Assembly: GCF_003060825.1 (NCBI RefSeq)
Contig: NZ_CP028922.1
Span: 4,681,001 to 4,745,000 of the forward strand
DNA length: 64,000 nucleotides
Source: Paenibacillus sp. CAA11
Lineage (GTDB): Bacteria; Bacillota; Bacilli; Paenibacillales; Paenibacillaceae
Direction: 5' to 3'
Shown: piece after piece, positions 54,429 through 63,578 of the stretch
How the letters are laid out: each line of letters starts with the position of its first letter
Numbering within the stretch: the first letter of the stretch is position 1
Program-made: the position numbers and the translations under genes
The notes under the pieces: model-generated
Seen by the model: the letters and a program-made list of their open reading frames with translations, nothing else
Told to the model about the DNA's origin: nothing
The model's database searches: none

Positions 54429-55799
54429 TTAAATCTTCGCAGATTTATTGTTATTCTTATTCACTCGTCTTCTGCTCGAGTACAAGACAAATAATAAAAT
54501 AAACCAGAGTGGGGTCAACAACAGCGCCGGACGAGTCTCTTCAGCAAACAGCATAATAATAAGAATGATTGCAAACAACGCCAGGACAACATAATTGATA
54601 AATGGTGTGAACGGTGCTTTGAATTTTGACTTTTCGTGTAAATGCGGCTGTGTCTTCTTATACTTCACATGGCAGACGAGAATGACACCCCATACCCATA
54701 TGAAGCAAATGGCGCTAATGGTGGTCACAATGCCAAAAGCTTGCTCCGGAATCAGCTTGCTCAGCAGCGCCCCTACCGATAGAACAAGGGTGGATACCAG
54801 CAACGCATTACCAGGTACATGATTCTTATTCAATTTTGCTAAAGATGCTGGAGCCTGGTTGTTCCTGCTTAAATTATATAGGCTCCGGCTTGTTGAGAAC
54901 AATCCGCTGTTACTAGCGGAAGCGGCCGAGGTTAATACAACAAAGTTAATGATGCCTGCGGCAATCGGAATCCCCACCAGACTGAACGTTTTTACAAAAG
55001 GACTTTCAGCCGGACTTAGCTCTGTCCATGGATTAATGCATAACAGGACAATCAGTGCACCAATGTAGAAGAATAGAATTCTTAATGGAATTTTATTAAT
55101 AGCCGACGGGATATTCTTCTCCGGACTGGATGTTTCTGCGGCCGATACCCCCACCAGTTCTACACCGACATAGGCGAACACCACCATTTGGAACGAAAGC
55201 AAGAAACCCGAGATCCCGTTCGGAAACATTCCGCCATGCGCCCAGATATTCTTTAAAGTGACCTCTCCTGTATCCGTTTTGAACCCTACCACCAGCAAAA
55301 TCACGCCAATGGCAATCAGGGCGAGAATCGTCACTACCTTGATTAAGGCAAACCAAAACTCCAATTCCCCGAAATTTTTAACCGTTAATAGGTTGAGCCC
55401 TAATAGGACGATTAAGCAGATGACTGCAGGGACCCATTGCGGAATATCGAACCAATATTGTGTATATACCCCGACAGCAATAACGTCAGCCATGGCCGTC
55501 ATAATCCAGCAGAACCAATAGGTCCATCCGGTTACGAACGCTGCACGCGGTCCAAGATAGTCTTCGGCAATGTCTGTAAACGATTGATAACCGGCCTTGG
55601 ACAGCAGAAGCTCTCCCAGCGCTCTCATCACAAAGAAAACGGCCATCCCTACGATGAGATAAGCAAAGATGATGGAGGGCCCTGCCAGCTGTATGGCTTT
55701 GCCTGATCCTAAGAACAACCCGGTACCAATAGTACCGCCAATAGCAATGAGCTGCACGTGCCGATTTTTTAAATTTCTCTGTAATTCTTGATGTGCCAC
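54429..55799 (-). CDS. Amino-acid permease, CycA-type (glycine/D-alanine/D-serine)
   Basis: 456 residues with twelve membrane helices. The sequence follows E. coli CycA closely (LKNRHVQLIAIGGTIGTGLFLGSGK, TGWTYWFCWIMTAMADV, FGELEFWFALIKVV, VVLTSAASASNSGLFSTSRSL, TRPALLLTPLWFI). CycA imports glycine, D-alanine and D-serine with protons. The glycine riboswitch and attenuator in its leader support glycine as the main substrate. Confidence 0.85.
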   Translation of the reverse strand: MAHQELQRNLKNRHVQLIAIGGTIGTGLFLGSGKAIQLAGPSIIFAYLIVGMAVFFVMRALGELLLSKAGYQSFTDIAEDYLGPRAAFVTGWTYWFCWIMTAMADVIAVGVYTQYWFDIPQWVPAVICLIVLLGLNLLTVKNFGELEFWFALIKVVTILALIAIGVILLVVGFKTDTGEVTLKNIWAHGGMFPNGISGFLLSFQMVVFAYVGVELVGVSAAETSSPEKNIPSAINKIPLRILFFYIGALIVLLCINPWTELSPAESPFVKTFSLVGIPIAAGIINFVVLTSAASASNSGLFSTSRSLYNLSRNNQAPASLAKLNKNHVPGNALLVSTLVLSVGALLSKLIPEQAFGIVTTISAICFIWVWGVILVCHVKYKKTQPHLHEKSKFKAPFTPFINYVVLALFAIILIIMLFAEETRPALLLTPLWFILLFVLYSSRRRVNKNNNKSAKI

Positions 55800-55834
55800 A
55801 CGAACTCCCCCTTATCAAAGCGAATGAAATGCAA

Positions 55835-55865
55835 TAAAAAAAGAGATTGGATGCGCTCCAATCTC
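55835..55865 (-). terminator. Riboswitch expression-platform terminator
   Basis: In the minus direction GAGATTGGA-GCGCA-TCCAATCTC followed by TTTTTTTA, about 75 bases after the glycine aptamer and 36 bases before the permease start. Confidence 0.8.
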
Positions 55866-55940
55866 CTGGTCCATAAGAATAATAAATAAAGGTTTGCTAT
55901 GTCCAAATAAGAAAGTCATAACAAAAAATTATTTAATACT

Positions 55941-56034
55941 CTTCTGTCCTTTTGCCTGAGATTGTGAACCCTTCGGCGCTGCGGAACCCCGCAGTCTCTC
56001 CAGAAGCTGCTCCTGCTATAGTGTGATCCATAGC
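55941..56034 (-). promoter_or_regulatory. Single-aptamer glycine riboswitch
   Basis: Minus strand shows the glycine aptamer landmarks: P1 CTTCTG/CAGAAG, GGAGAGAC, a P3 hairpin (CTGCGG/CCGCAG), CGCCGAAGG, and CTCAGGCAAAAGGACAGA. Only one aptamer is present. A short 5' helix (GCTAT/ATAGC, 56015-56034) sits where a ghost aptamer is expected in singlet switches. With the downstream terminator it should control permease transcription by glycine; the direction (on or off) cannot be told from sequence alone. Confidence 0.85.
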
Positions 56035-56094
56035 AATCATAGCTTGTAATCATATTCAATTTTAAATTTTACCGGCTTGCAAATATTTTTATTA

Positions 56095-56123
56095 ATACTA
56101 ATCCTGGTCAAATATTTTGTCAA
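56095..56123 (-). promoter_or_regulatory. Promoter of the glycine-riboswitch permease
   Basis: Minus strand TTGACA (56118-56123), 17-base spacer, TAGTAT (56095-56100). It gives a leader of nearly 290 nt containing the aptamer and terminator. The rest of the 56124-56278 gap shows nothing recognisable. Confidence 0.75.
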
Positions 56124-56278
56124 CAGTAATAAATGCCACTGATTTCAATTCGGCACTCACCTATTAATCATGACAGACATCACGAAGAACAAATCACGAA
56201 GCATCTCAAGCTTACAACACAGCAGCCGTCTCAAAATTCATAAAGCAATGGCTCTCGTCTATAGTAGGAGTAGGAAAA

Positions 56279-56300
56279 GGCCGGAGTAAGAACCCCGGCC
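56279..56300 (-). terminator. Terminator of the araBDA operon
   Basis: GGCCGG-GGTTCTTACT-CCGGCC followed by TTTTCC in the minus direction, about 53 bases after the araA stop. Confidence 0.75.
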
Positions 56301-56352
56301 TCAAATCGTATAGGCAAATCAAAAGGCTTAGGTTTACGCCCAGATAGCTGCC

Positions 56353-57774
56353 TTACTTAATCACTACGTATTCCAGATTAACCAGCTTTGCATAGGTCAC
56401 AATTTGATCTGTTGTCAGGTTCAGTGAGACTACGGTATGGTGACCGCCGCCGTTCTCAATCCAGGCTTTTACTCCATCCTGGAAGTTTGGCTTCACTTCC
56501 CAAAGCACGCGGGCCACTGGCAATTTTGGTGCTGGAACGGTTGGTTCAAATGCAGTAACTTCGTTGATCAACAGCTTGTAATGCGTGCCGAAGTCAGCCA
56601 TGGATACCACTACACCGTCTCCTGCTTTACCGTCAAAGACCAGACGCGCTGGGTCTTCGCGGTCGCCGATTCCTAGTGGAGATACGATGATTTTGGGTTT
56701 GTTGCTAGCCAAGCTTGGGTCCACTTCGAGCATATGGGATTGCAGGATAGCTTCCTGACCTGCAGCTAACTCATAAGTGTAATCCTCCATGAAGCCCGTG
56801 GACTCATTATGGCTCATCACCTTCAGCAGGCGGTCGAGAGCTGCCGTCTTCCAGTCCCCTTCACCCGCAAAGCCGTATCCTTGTGCCATCAGACGTTGAA
56901 CAGCAAGACCCGGAAGCTGCTTCATACCATGCAAATCTTCGAAGTTTGAGGTGAAGGCATTATAACCGCCCTCATCAAGGAAGCGTTTAAGCGCAATTTC
57001 ATAGCTTGCTTGTACTTTTACGCTGGCTTCCCATGCTTCTTTGCTGTAAGTACCGTAATCAAATTCGTAGAGCTTCGCATATTCTGCGAACAATGCGTCG
57101 ATTTCCTCGTTCTTAACCGCGTTCACGTACTCAACGAGATCCCCAATTCCAAAGTAATCTACGGTCCATCCGAATTGAATTTGAGCCTCAACCTTATCCC
57201 CTTCGGTAACGCCAACGTTGCGCATGTTGTCTCCAAAGCGGGCAACTTTGATGTTGAAGCTTTCGTTATAAGCAACCGCCACGTCCATCCAGTCTGCAAT
57301 TTGCTGACGTACTTCAGGACGTTCCCAGTAACCTACTACCACTTTATTTTGTTTGTTCAGGCGGGCATTGATAAAGCCATACTCACGGTCACCGTGAGCC
57401 GCTTGGTTCAGGTTCATGAAGTCCATATCGATCGTTGCCCAAGGAATGCTCTCATTGTATTGAGTTGCTAGATGAAGCAGCGGCTTTTGCAGCAATTTCG
57501 TTCCGCGAATCCACATTTTTGCTGGCGAGAAAGTATGCATCCAAGTGATGACACCGGCAACTTCATCCCGATAGTTGACTTCCTTCATAATGCTTGTGAT
57601 TTTGTCTGCACTCACAGCCAAATCCTGAAGTTCCAGCGGATAAGGCAGAACGCCGCTATTATTGAGCGCATCAGTCATCGTCTGAGCATGGGCTTTAACC
57701 TCTGCCAATGCCTCTTCTCCATAAAGATGTTGGGAACCTACGACAAACCAAAACACTTTTTTATTTGTTGTCAT
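56353..57774 (-). CDS. araA: L-arabinose isomerase
   Basis: 473 residues, slightly shorter than B. subtilis AraA (about 496). Family landmarks are present: [16 protein letters not shown] at the start, [24 protein letters not shown], and [17 protein letters not shown]. Converts L-arabinose to L-ribulose with Mn2+. It is the third gene of araB-araD-araA, preceded by a ribosome site about 40 bases after araD. Confidence 0.95.
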   Translation of the reverse strand: MTTNKKVFWFVVGSQHLYGEEALAEVKAHAQTMTDALNNSGVLPYPLELQDLAVSADKITSIMKEVNYRDEVAGVITWMHTFSPAKMWIRGTKLLQKPLLHLATQYNESIPWATIDMDFMNLNQAAHGDREYGFINARLNKQNKVVVGYWERPEVRQQIADWMDVAVAYNESFNIKVARFGDNMRNVGVTEGDKVEAQIQFGWTVDYFGIGDLVEYVNAVKNEEIDALFAEYAKLYEFDYGTYSKEAWEASVKVQASYEIALKRFLDEGGYNAFTSNFEDLHGMKQLPGLAVQRLMAQGYGFAGEGDWKTAALDRLLKVMSHNESTGFMEDYTYELAAGQEAILQSHMLEVDPSLASNKPKIIVSPLGIGDREDPARLVFDGKAGDGVVVSMADFGTHYKLLINEVTAFEPTVPAPKLPVARVLWEVKPNFQDGVKAWIENGGGHHTVVSLNLTTDQIVTYAKLVNLEYVVIK

Positions 57775-57814
57775 TTAAGATCATCCTCTTTTCTTAATTT
57801 ATAAGTAGAATGGA

Positions 57815-58510
57815 TTATTTCTGACCGTAATAAGCGTTCTTCCCGTGCTTCCGCAAATAGTGCTTGTCGAGAATGCGCTGCGGCAATTCTTCAGCAAAAT
57901 GATTGAGCTCTCTTGCAAATAAGTTCATCTTCGCAACTTCTTCCAGCACGACACTGTTCATTACTGCTGACTTGGCATCCTTGCCCCAGGTAAAGGGTCC
58001 ATGGCCCTTTAGCAAGACACCGGGCACGGCTAAAATGTCTAACCCGCGCTCTTCAAAGGTTTCGATAATTACACGGCCTGTCTCTGCTTCATAGCCGCGA
58101 TCGATCTCCTCTTGAGTCAAGAAACGGGCACAAGGTACAGAACCGTAGAAAGTGTCTGCATGCGTAGTTCCCATTACGGGCACATCAAGACCGGCTTGAG
58201 CCCATATCGTTGCCCAAGTTGAATGCGTGTGCACGATGCCGCCAATCTCGGAGTAATGCTTATAAAGTACGGCATGTGTCGGAGTATCCGATGAAGGTCT
58301 CAGCTCTCCTTCAACCACATTTCCATCAAAGTCAACGACTACCATATCGCTAGCTTTCATCGTTTCATAGCTTACACCGCTAGGTTTGATGACGAACAAG
58401 CTGCTCTCACGGTCAACCGCACTTACATTTCCCCATGTGTATTTGATGAGTCCATGCTTGGGTAAGTCCAAATTTGCTTGAAGCACTTCTTCCTTCAGTT
58501 GTTCTAACAC
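57815..58510 (-). CDS. araD: L-ribulose-5-phosphate 4-epimerase
   Basis: 231 residues of the class II aldolase/AraD family: [36 protein letters not shown] and the zinc ligands in [18 protein letters not shown] and [14 protein letters not shown]. Converts L-ribulose 5-phosphate to D-xylulose 5-phosphate. It starts one base after the araB stop. Confidence 0.95.
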   Translation of the reverse strand: MLEQLKEEVLQANLDLPKHGLIKYTWGNVSAVDRESSLFVIKPSGVSYETMKASDMVVVDFDGNVVEGELRPSSDTPTHAVLYKHYSEIGGIVHTHSTWATIWAQAGLDVPVMGTTHADTFYGSVPCARFLTQEEIDRGYEAETGRVIIETFEERGLDILAVPGVLLKGHGPFTWGKDAKSAVMNSVVLEEVAKMNLFARELNHFAEELPQRILDKHYLRKHGKNAYYGQK

Positions 58511-58511
58511 G

Positions 58512-60134
58512 TCAGTCCCTCCATTTCTCCACTAAGTGGTCTACAGCAGCCTGCTCAATGGCTAAGCCCTTCTTATACCGCTCGATGAACACTTCGAATC
58601 CTTGCACATCAGATTGATCTGGCTGAACTTCCTGTCCCTCAGCATCCTTAAAGACCTTGTGATCCAGGAAGTCTTCCAACGCTTCTTGTTGATCTTTGTT
58701 GATCATATAAGAAGCTAGAATCGCCATGCCCCATGCTCCGCCTTCCCCGGCTGTTGCCATGACGGAAACCGGAACGTTCATAGCCGCTGCAACAATCTTC
58801 TGTCCGACTACTGGGGTCTTAAATAAGCCGCCGTGAGCCAGGATGCCATCAATAGCGACATGTTCATTCTTCGTCAAAATGTCCATCCCGATCTTGAGCG
58901 CTCCAAAGGCGGTGAACAGATGCGTCCGCATGAAATTCGCTAAATTGAAATTGCTCTCAGGGGAGCGGACAAACAGCGGCCGGCCTTTCTCAATTCCCGT
59001 AATATTCTCGCCTGAGAAATAACCATAGCTGAGCAATCCGCCGCCATCCGGGTCCGCTTCCAAGGCCTTGTTGAACATCACACTGAATAATTGTTGGGTG
59101 TCCACCTTCTGCCCCATGGCTTCGGAGAACTCCCGGAACAAGCCGAGCCAAGCATTGATATCACTTGAACAATTGTTGGCATGAACCATCCCGACCGGAC
59201 TACCGTTTGGCGTCGTAACCAGATCAATCTCCGGATAGACATTAGTGAGCTCTTTCTCTAGTACGATCATGGCAAAAACGGAAGTCCCTACAGAGACGTT
59301 CCCTGTGCGTTTCCTAACGCTATTCGTAGCAACCATTCCTGTTCCGGCATCACCCTCCGGAGGGCAAAGCGGAATGCCTGGCTGCAGGGTCTGTGATATA
59401 TCCAGCATTTTGGCTCCAGCCTCGGTTAATACCCCTGCTTGGTCGCCTGCGTTATAGACTTTGGGAAGGATACTCTTAAGCTTCCAAGGGTAGCCCTTGG
59501 CCGCAACGAGCTCATCAAACTGCTTGATCATCGATTCATGATAATCGTGGGTAGCCTCATCAATAGGGAACATGCCCGATGCATCCCCAATGCCCAGCGC
59601 TTTATTACCCGTCAATAGCCAGTGAATAAATCCGGATAAAGTAGTTATAAAATCAACACGGGGCACATGCTCTTCTTCGTTCAATATCGCTTGATAGAGA
59701 TGCGCGATGCTCCAGCGTTCAGGGATGTTGAATTGGAACTTATCCGTTAATTCTCTTGCTGCAGCCCCGGTTGTCGCATTGCGCCAAGTCCGAAATGGAA
59801 CCAGCAGCTCGCCTGTGCTGTCAAAAGCCATATATCCGTGCATCATTGCAGAGAAGCCTATGGAACCGATCGTGTCGAGGGTGACCTCATACTTGCGCTC
59901 AACCTCTTGCTTCATTTCACGATAAGCTTCCTGCATACCGGTGATGATATCTGTCAAGTTGTACGTCCAATATCCGTCTTTCAAGAGGTTTTCCCATTCA
60001 TAACTTCCAGATGCGATCGTTTCAAATCGCTCATCAATCAACACCGCTTTGATCCGTGTCGATCCGAATTCGATACCCAGGGAAGTCTTCCCCGCAGTAA
60101 TCGCCTGCTTCATGTCTACATGATTCATGATCAC
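58512..60134 (-). CDS. araB: FGGY-family ribulokinase
   Basis: About 540 residues. The N-terminal ATPase core [18 protein letters not shown] is followed by [17 protein letters not shown] and [10 protein letters not shown]; the late [13 protein letters not shown] and [13 protein letters not shown] are typical. Phosphorylates L-ribulose. Start: the GTG at 60134 lies six bases after AGGGG; ATG at 60128 is also possible, while the ATG at 60164 has no ribosome site. First gene of the arabinose operon. Confidence 0.9.
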   Translation of the reverse strand: MIMNHVDMKQAITAGKTSLGIEFGSTRIKAVLIDERFETIASGSYEWENLLKDGYWTYNLTDIITGMQEAYREMKQEVERKYEVTLDTIGSIGFSAMMHGYMAFDSTGELLVPFRTWRNATTGAAARELTDKFQFNIPERWSIAHLYQAILNEEEHVPRVDFITTLSGFIHWLLTGNKALGIGDASGMFPIDEATHDYHESMIKQFDELVAAKGYPWKLKSILPKVYNAGDQAGVLTEAGAKMLDISQTLQPGIPLCPPEGDAGTGMVATNSVRKRTGNVSVGTSVFAMIVLEKELTNVYPEIDLVTTPNGSPVGMVHANNCSSDINAWLGLFREFSEAMGQKVDTQQLFSVMFNKALEADPDGGGLLSYGYFSGENITGIEKGRPLFVRSPESNFNLANFMRTHLFTAFGALKIGMDILTKNEHVAIDGILAHGGLFKTPVVGQKIVAAAMNVPVSVMATAGEGGAWGMAILASYMINKDQQEALEDFLDHKVFKDAEGQEVQPDQSDVQGFEVFIERYKKGLAIEQAAVDHLVEKWRD

Positions 60135-60207
60135 GTATGTCCCCTCTCTGATAGCGGTTTTCATAATTTAAAATCCAAAGAAGGCGCTTTCCTTCGCTGA
60201 CAGCCTT

Positions 60208-60262
60208 AGTATATTTTTTGTACGTACACTTGTCAATAATTTTATTATTTATACATACAAAT
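60208..60262 (-). promoter_or_regulatory. araBDA promoter with two AraR boxes
   Basis: Minus strand TTGACA (60231-60236), 17-base spacer, TATACT (60208-60213). An AraR-box match TTTTGTACGTACACTT (60216-60231) lies in the spacer and a second, ATTTATACATACAAAT (60247-60262), lies 31 bases upstream, about three helical turns. The B. subtilis consensus is ATTTGTACGTACAAAT. Two boxes would allow cooperative repression. A weak cre-like sequence lies near 60178-60193. Confidence 0.85.
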
Positions 60263-60317
60263 GTTGCAAAAATCCCTCTAGTATTCTCCCCTTAGTGCCT
60301 TTACTATGGTATTTATA

Positions 60318-60404
60318 TAGATTGAACTAAAGTTTTACATTGAATTTTCTGTTATCACGACCTAATACGGTCCTATAACGTTCATCTCTTTAGTTCATTC
60401 TATC
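60318..60404 (+). mobile_element. MITE-like element, copy 4
   Basis: An 87-bp copy between the araBDA operators and the araR promoter. Left flank TATA (60314-60317) and right flank TATA (60405-60408) form the target duplication. The internal hairpin reads GACC-TAATAC-GGTC, a paired double change relative to GGCC/GGCC in copies 1 and 3. Confidence 0.8.
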
Positions 60405-60494
60405 TATATGACATGACATTTAATTATAATTACAATAATCTATACAAGTTGTACTTAAAAAGGATAGAACATTTTCATTCATTTAGAATCATGC

Positions 60495-60514
60495 TAAAAT
60501 ATGTACACACAAAA
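60495..60514 (+). promoter_or_regulatory. araR -10 region with AraR box
   Basis: TAAAAT (60495-60500) is the best -10, and ATATGTACACACAAAA (60499-60514) matches the AraR consensus at 12 of 16 positions directly after it, consistent with autorepression as in B. subtilis. Confidence 0.6.
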
Positions 60515-60565
60515 ATGTCAGAAAAATAAATTGGTATGCGAACAACTATGAAAGAAGTGGGTTAA

Positions 60566-61654
60566 TTGAGGCCAAAGTATCAGGTCATTATTGATGATAT
60601 AAAAAGCAATATTCTCTCAGGAGGTTACAGTGTAGGAGAACAAATCCCTACAGAGTCCGCTTTGCAGGACAAATACAAAGTTAGCCGCCAAACGGTGCGG
60701 AAGGCCATACTGGAGCTATCGAACGAGGGTTTCTTAAGAAGCGAGAAGGGATCTGGCACTTATGTCAGCAGCCAATATCGGTCAAGATCCGGCACAAACT
60801 CCAAGCGAACCATCGGTGTGATCACCACCTACATCTCTGATTACATCTTCCCCTCGATCATCCGCGGCATTGAAGGCAGACTGAACGAAGATAACTACTC
60901 GCTGCTGTTAGCCAGTACGAATAATGATGTCGCCCAAGAGAAGAAAGCGCTAGAGATGATGCTGTCCTTCGGGGTGGACGGTTTGATTATTGAACCCACG
61001 AAGAGCAATCTGTACAATCCGAATATCGCCTACTACCTGTCGTTCAAGGAGCAGGACGTCCCAATCATTATGATCAATGCCTATTATGAGGAATTAGAGG
61101 TTCCTTTTTTCTGTCTGGATGACGTGCAGTCCAGCTATCTTGCCACCAAAGAGCTGATCTCCAAAGGGCATACTCAAATCGGAATTATCTCCAAAATGGA
61201 CGATTTACAGGGGAAATATCGGATGAAGGGATATATCAAGGCTCTCGGTGAAGCCAAGTTACGCTTTCACCCGGACCAAGTGCTCTCCTACGATACCGAG
61301 ACAAAGCCGGACCTGTCTGACAGCTTGAGAGAGTTCTTAAGTGACAATAGAGACGATTTAACGGCCATTGTCTGCTACAACGACGAGGTAGGCCTAGAAG
61401 TCGTAAATGTATGCCGGCAGCTTGGCATATCTGTTCCGGACGAGTTATCCATCATTGGTCAGGACAATTCTTATATAGCCAAGAATGCCAATATCAAGCT
61501 GACAACCCTGACGCATCCCCAAGAGCAAATGGGGCGGGATGCCGCGGATTGGGTGATCAAGAAACTGCAAGGTAAGAAGGACTTGCCGAACGATACCTAT
61601 TATCAGCCCGTGTTAATCGAAGGGGAGACGGTGAAAGAGATCGAGGTACAGTAG
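60566..61654 (+). CDS. araR: Arabinose repressor AraR
   Basis: 362 residues with the GntR-LacI chimera typical of AraR: N-terminal winged helix (GEQIPTESALQDKYKVSRQTVRKAILELSNEGFLRSEKGSGTYV) and a LacI-type sugar-binding domain (TIGVITTYISDYIFPSIIRGIE ... TAIVCYNDEVGLEVVNVCRQLGI). Binds operator boxes until L-arabinose is present. TTG start after a GTGGG-type site. It is divergent from araBDA. Confidence 0.9.
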   Translation: MRPKYQVIIDDIKSNILSGGYSVGEQIPTESALQDKYKVSRQTVRKAILELSNEGFLRSEKGSGTYVSSQYRSRSGTNSKRTIGVITTYISDYIFPSIIRGIEGRLNEDNYSLLLASTNNDVAQEKKALEMMLSFGVDGLIIEPTKSNLYNPNIAYYLSFKEQDVPIIMINAYYEELEVPFFCLDDVQSSYLATKELISKGHTQIGIISKMDDLQGKYRMKGYIKALGEAKLRFHPDQVLSYDTETKPDLSDSLREFLSDNRDDLTAIVCYNDEVGLEVVNVCRQLGISVPDELSIIGQDNSYIAKNANIKLTTLTHPQEQMGRDAADWVIKKLQGKKDLPNDTYYQPVLIEGETVKEIEVQ

Positions 61655-61715
61655 CTCTGATGTGACTTGACAATTGCAGGGATATATTAAAAAACAATCA
61701 TTGAGGACCCCCAGG

Positions 61716-62321
61716 TCATCCATGGTTGTTTGAGCTGCTTTTATCCGCTGCTCTTTCCCTCCACTTTTCCTTCAAAGCTGCCAAATCGTCTATGAAAAAC
61801 CTAAGTAAGTTGGGCCGCCTTCTTACAGCAAGCGGATGATAGGTAAAGCCGATAGGCATGCCCCTGAACTCCTGCCAGCTGCCCCGCAATTCCTTAACAC
61901 TGATATTCTCCTGCTGCGGGAATAGGGCCTCTGCCACAACATTACCAAATCCAAATAGTACAAGCGGCTGCTTCTCACCAAGCTGCAGCTGCAGATGGGG
62001 AAAACATGCGGCTCTTGCTGTGGGCTTATCGTATGCACGCACCGGACGGCATTTGAGCAAGTAGGTGACATAAACCGAGTCTATCTCTATCCCCGCTTCC
62101 CTCAAACCCAGCTGGAGGGTTTCCCGGGTACCGCACAGAAATGAGTTCCCCTCCCGGTCCTCTCGTGCCCCCGGATTATCCAGAATTAGCATCAGCGGGG
62201 CATTCGGGTTCCCCTCACCCCAGATGACGCGGTGTCTCTGCCTGGATAGTTCGCAAAGCTCACAGTGCTGAATACCCTTAGGGGTTTGTTCTTCTGGCAA
62301 AATAACGAAGGAATGATCCAT
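61716..62321 (-). CDS. Family-4-type uracil-DNA glycosylase
   Basis: 201 residues. Four cysteines suitable for a [4Fe-4S] cluster (Cys20, Cys23, Cys91, Cys106), motif LDNPGAREDREGNSFLCGTRE (48-68; family form GExPGxxED), LLKCRPV and the late TYHPLAV. It removes uracil from DNA. Several usually invariant positions differ (LDN for GEA), so activity should not be taken for granted. Monocistronic. Confidence 0.75.
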   Translation of the reverse strand: MDHSFVILPEEQTPKGIQHCELCELSRQRHRVIWGEGNPNAPLMLILDNPGAREDREGNSFLCGTRETLQLGLREAGIEIDSVYVTYLLKCRPVRAYDKPTARAACFPHLQLQLGEKQPLVLFGFGNVVAEALFPQQENISVKELRGSWQEFRGMPIGFTYHPLAVRRRPNLLRFFIDDLAALKEKWRERAADKSSSNNHG

Positions 62322-62585
62322 TATGGTGTCAGCAGCTCCTTTCTTGTAAGACGCAATGACTCCATTATGCCCATCCCGAATAAATATCTTGCCGTATGGG
62401 GAATACCGTTGGTGTTCGGACCAAGAACATGATTATTAAACAATTATAAAACAATAATTAAATCATATTTATTAATAATTATTTATTGCAAAACAATAAA
62501 TTATAGTTTAAATTTAGGCTCATCATGGTGGGAACCCTTTTCCTAAAGGGTGTTGTTCTGCTTATAGGTAAAGGGGGAAGCGCTA

Positions 62586-63371
62586 ATGAAAAGAAAACTC
62601 TGGCACGCCCTGCAGCAGCTGGTTCGCTTCGGCTGGCAGCAGGCGCTGTCCTGCGTATTTCCCGTAGTGATCTTTGCCTCACTGGCGCTGACCAAGCTGA
62701 TCCCCCTTCCATGGCTGCACCGTTATGACTGGCTGCTAATCATCTGTCTGGCCATGCAGGTAGGTATGCTGCGCTCCGGGCTTGAGACTCGTGACGAACT
62801 GAAGGTGATCACCGTCTTTCACCTCATCGGCTTGGCCCTGGAAATGTTCAAGGTTCACATGGGATCTTGGTCTTACCCGGAGGAGGGCTGGACCAAGATT
62901 AACGGAGTCCCTCTCTACAGCGGATTCATGTATGCCAGTGTGGCCAGTTACTTGTGCCAGGCCTGGCGGCGTCTCAAGGTAGATCTTGTTCACATGCCTC
63001 CGATCTGGCTCGTTGTCCCGCTGGCGGCTTCCATCTACCTGAATTTCTTCACCCACCATTACTGGATCGACATCCGCTGGTGGCTGTCCGCCCTGGTGGT
63101 GATCGTATTCTGGCGAACATGGGTCACCTATGAGGTGGGCCAGCGCTGCTACAAGATGCCGCTTGCCCTCTCCTTCGTGCTGATCGGCTTCTTCATCTGG
63201 ATTGCGGAGAATGTCGCTACCTTCTTCAACGCATGGGAGTACCCGGATCAATCTGAAACTTGGCATTTTGTCCATTTCAGTAAGGTCGGCTCCTGGCTTC
63301 TGCTTGTCATCGTTAGCTTTCTAATCGTTGCCGCGTTGAAGCAGGTTAAGAGGCAGCGGCCTCCCGGCTGA
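62586..63371 (+). CDS. DUF817 membrane protein
   Basis: 261 residues with about eight membrane helices. Characteristic segments of DUF817 are FKVHMGSWSYPEEGWTKINGVPLYSGFMYASVASY and FFTHHYWIDIRWWL and WIAENVATFFNAWEYPDQ. The family is conserved in many bacteria but has no known function. GGGGGAAG precedes ATG. The 264 bases upstream are very AT-rich with no other feature recognised. Confidence 0.85.
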   Translation: MKRKLWHALQQLVRFGWQQALSCVFPVVIFASLALTKLIPLPWLHRYDWLLIICLAMQVGMLRSGLETRDELKVITVFHLIGLALEMFKVHMGSWSYPEEGWTKINGVPLYSGFMYASVASYLCQAWRRLKVDLVHMPPIWLVVPLAASIYLNFFTHHYWIDIRWWLSALVVIVFWRTWVTYEVGQRCYKMPLALSFVLIGFFIWIAENVATFFNAWEYPDQSETWHFVHFSKVGSWLLLVIVSFLIVAALKQVKRQRPPG

Positions 63372-63494
63372 GGGGGATAGAGGCAGGTGCAGCTGGCTGC
63401 TATTTCAAGACCTCCTAACATCCGCTGTGACACTTTGTTATACGATCAAGGCAACCGCTTTGCGGGCAATTGGCTAAAGCCGCTAACAAACCTA

Positions 63495-63524
63495 AAGCCG
63501 TACGGATGATCATCCGTACGGCTT
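63495..63524. terminator. Perfect palindromic terminator
   Basis: AAGCCGTACGGATGA followed directly by its exact reverse complement (30 bp in all). It lies between convergent DUF817 and MetE-like genes. Confidence 0.7.
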
Positions 63525-63578
63525 ATCTATCGGCTGGCTCTATTATTGCCTCGCCTCGTCTTGCCTTAAGGCTATGGA

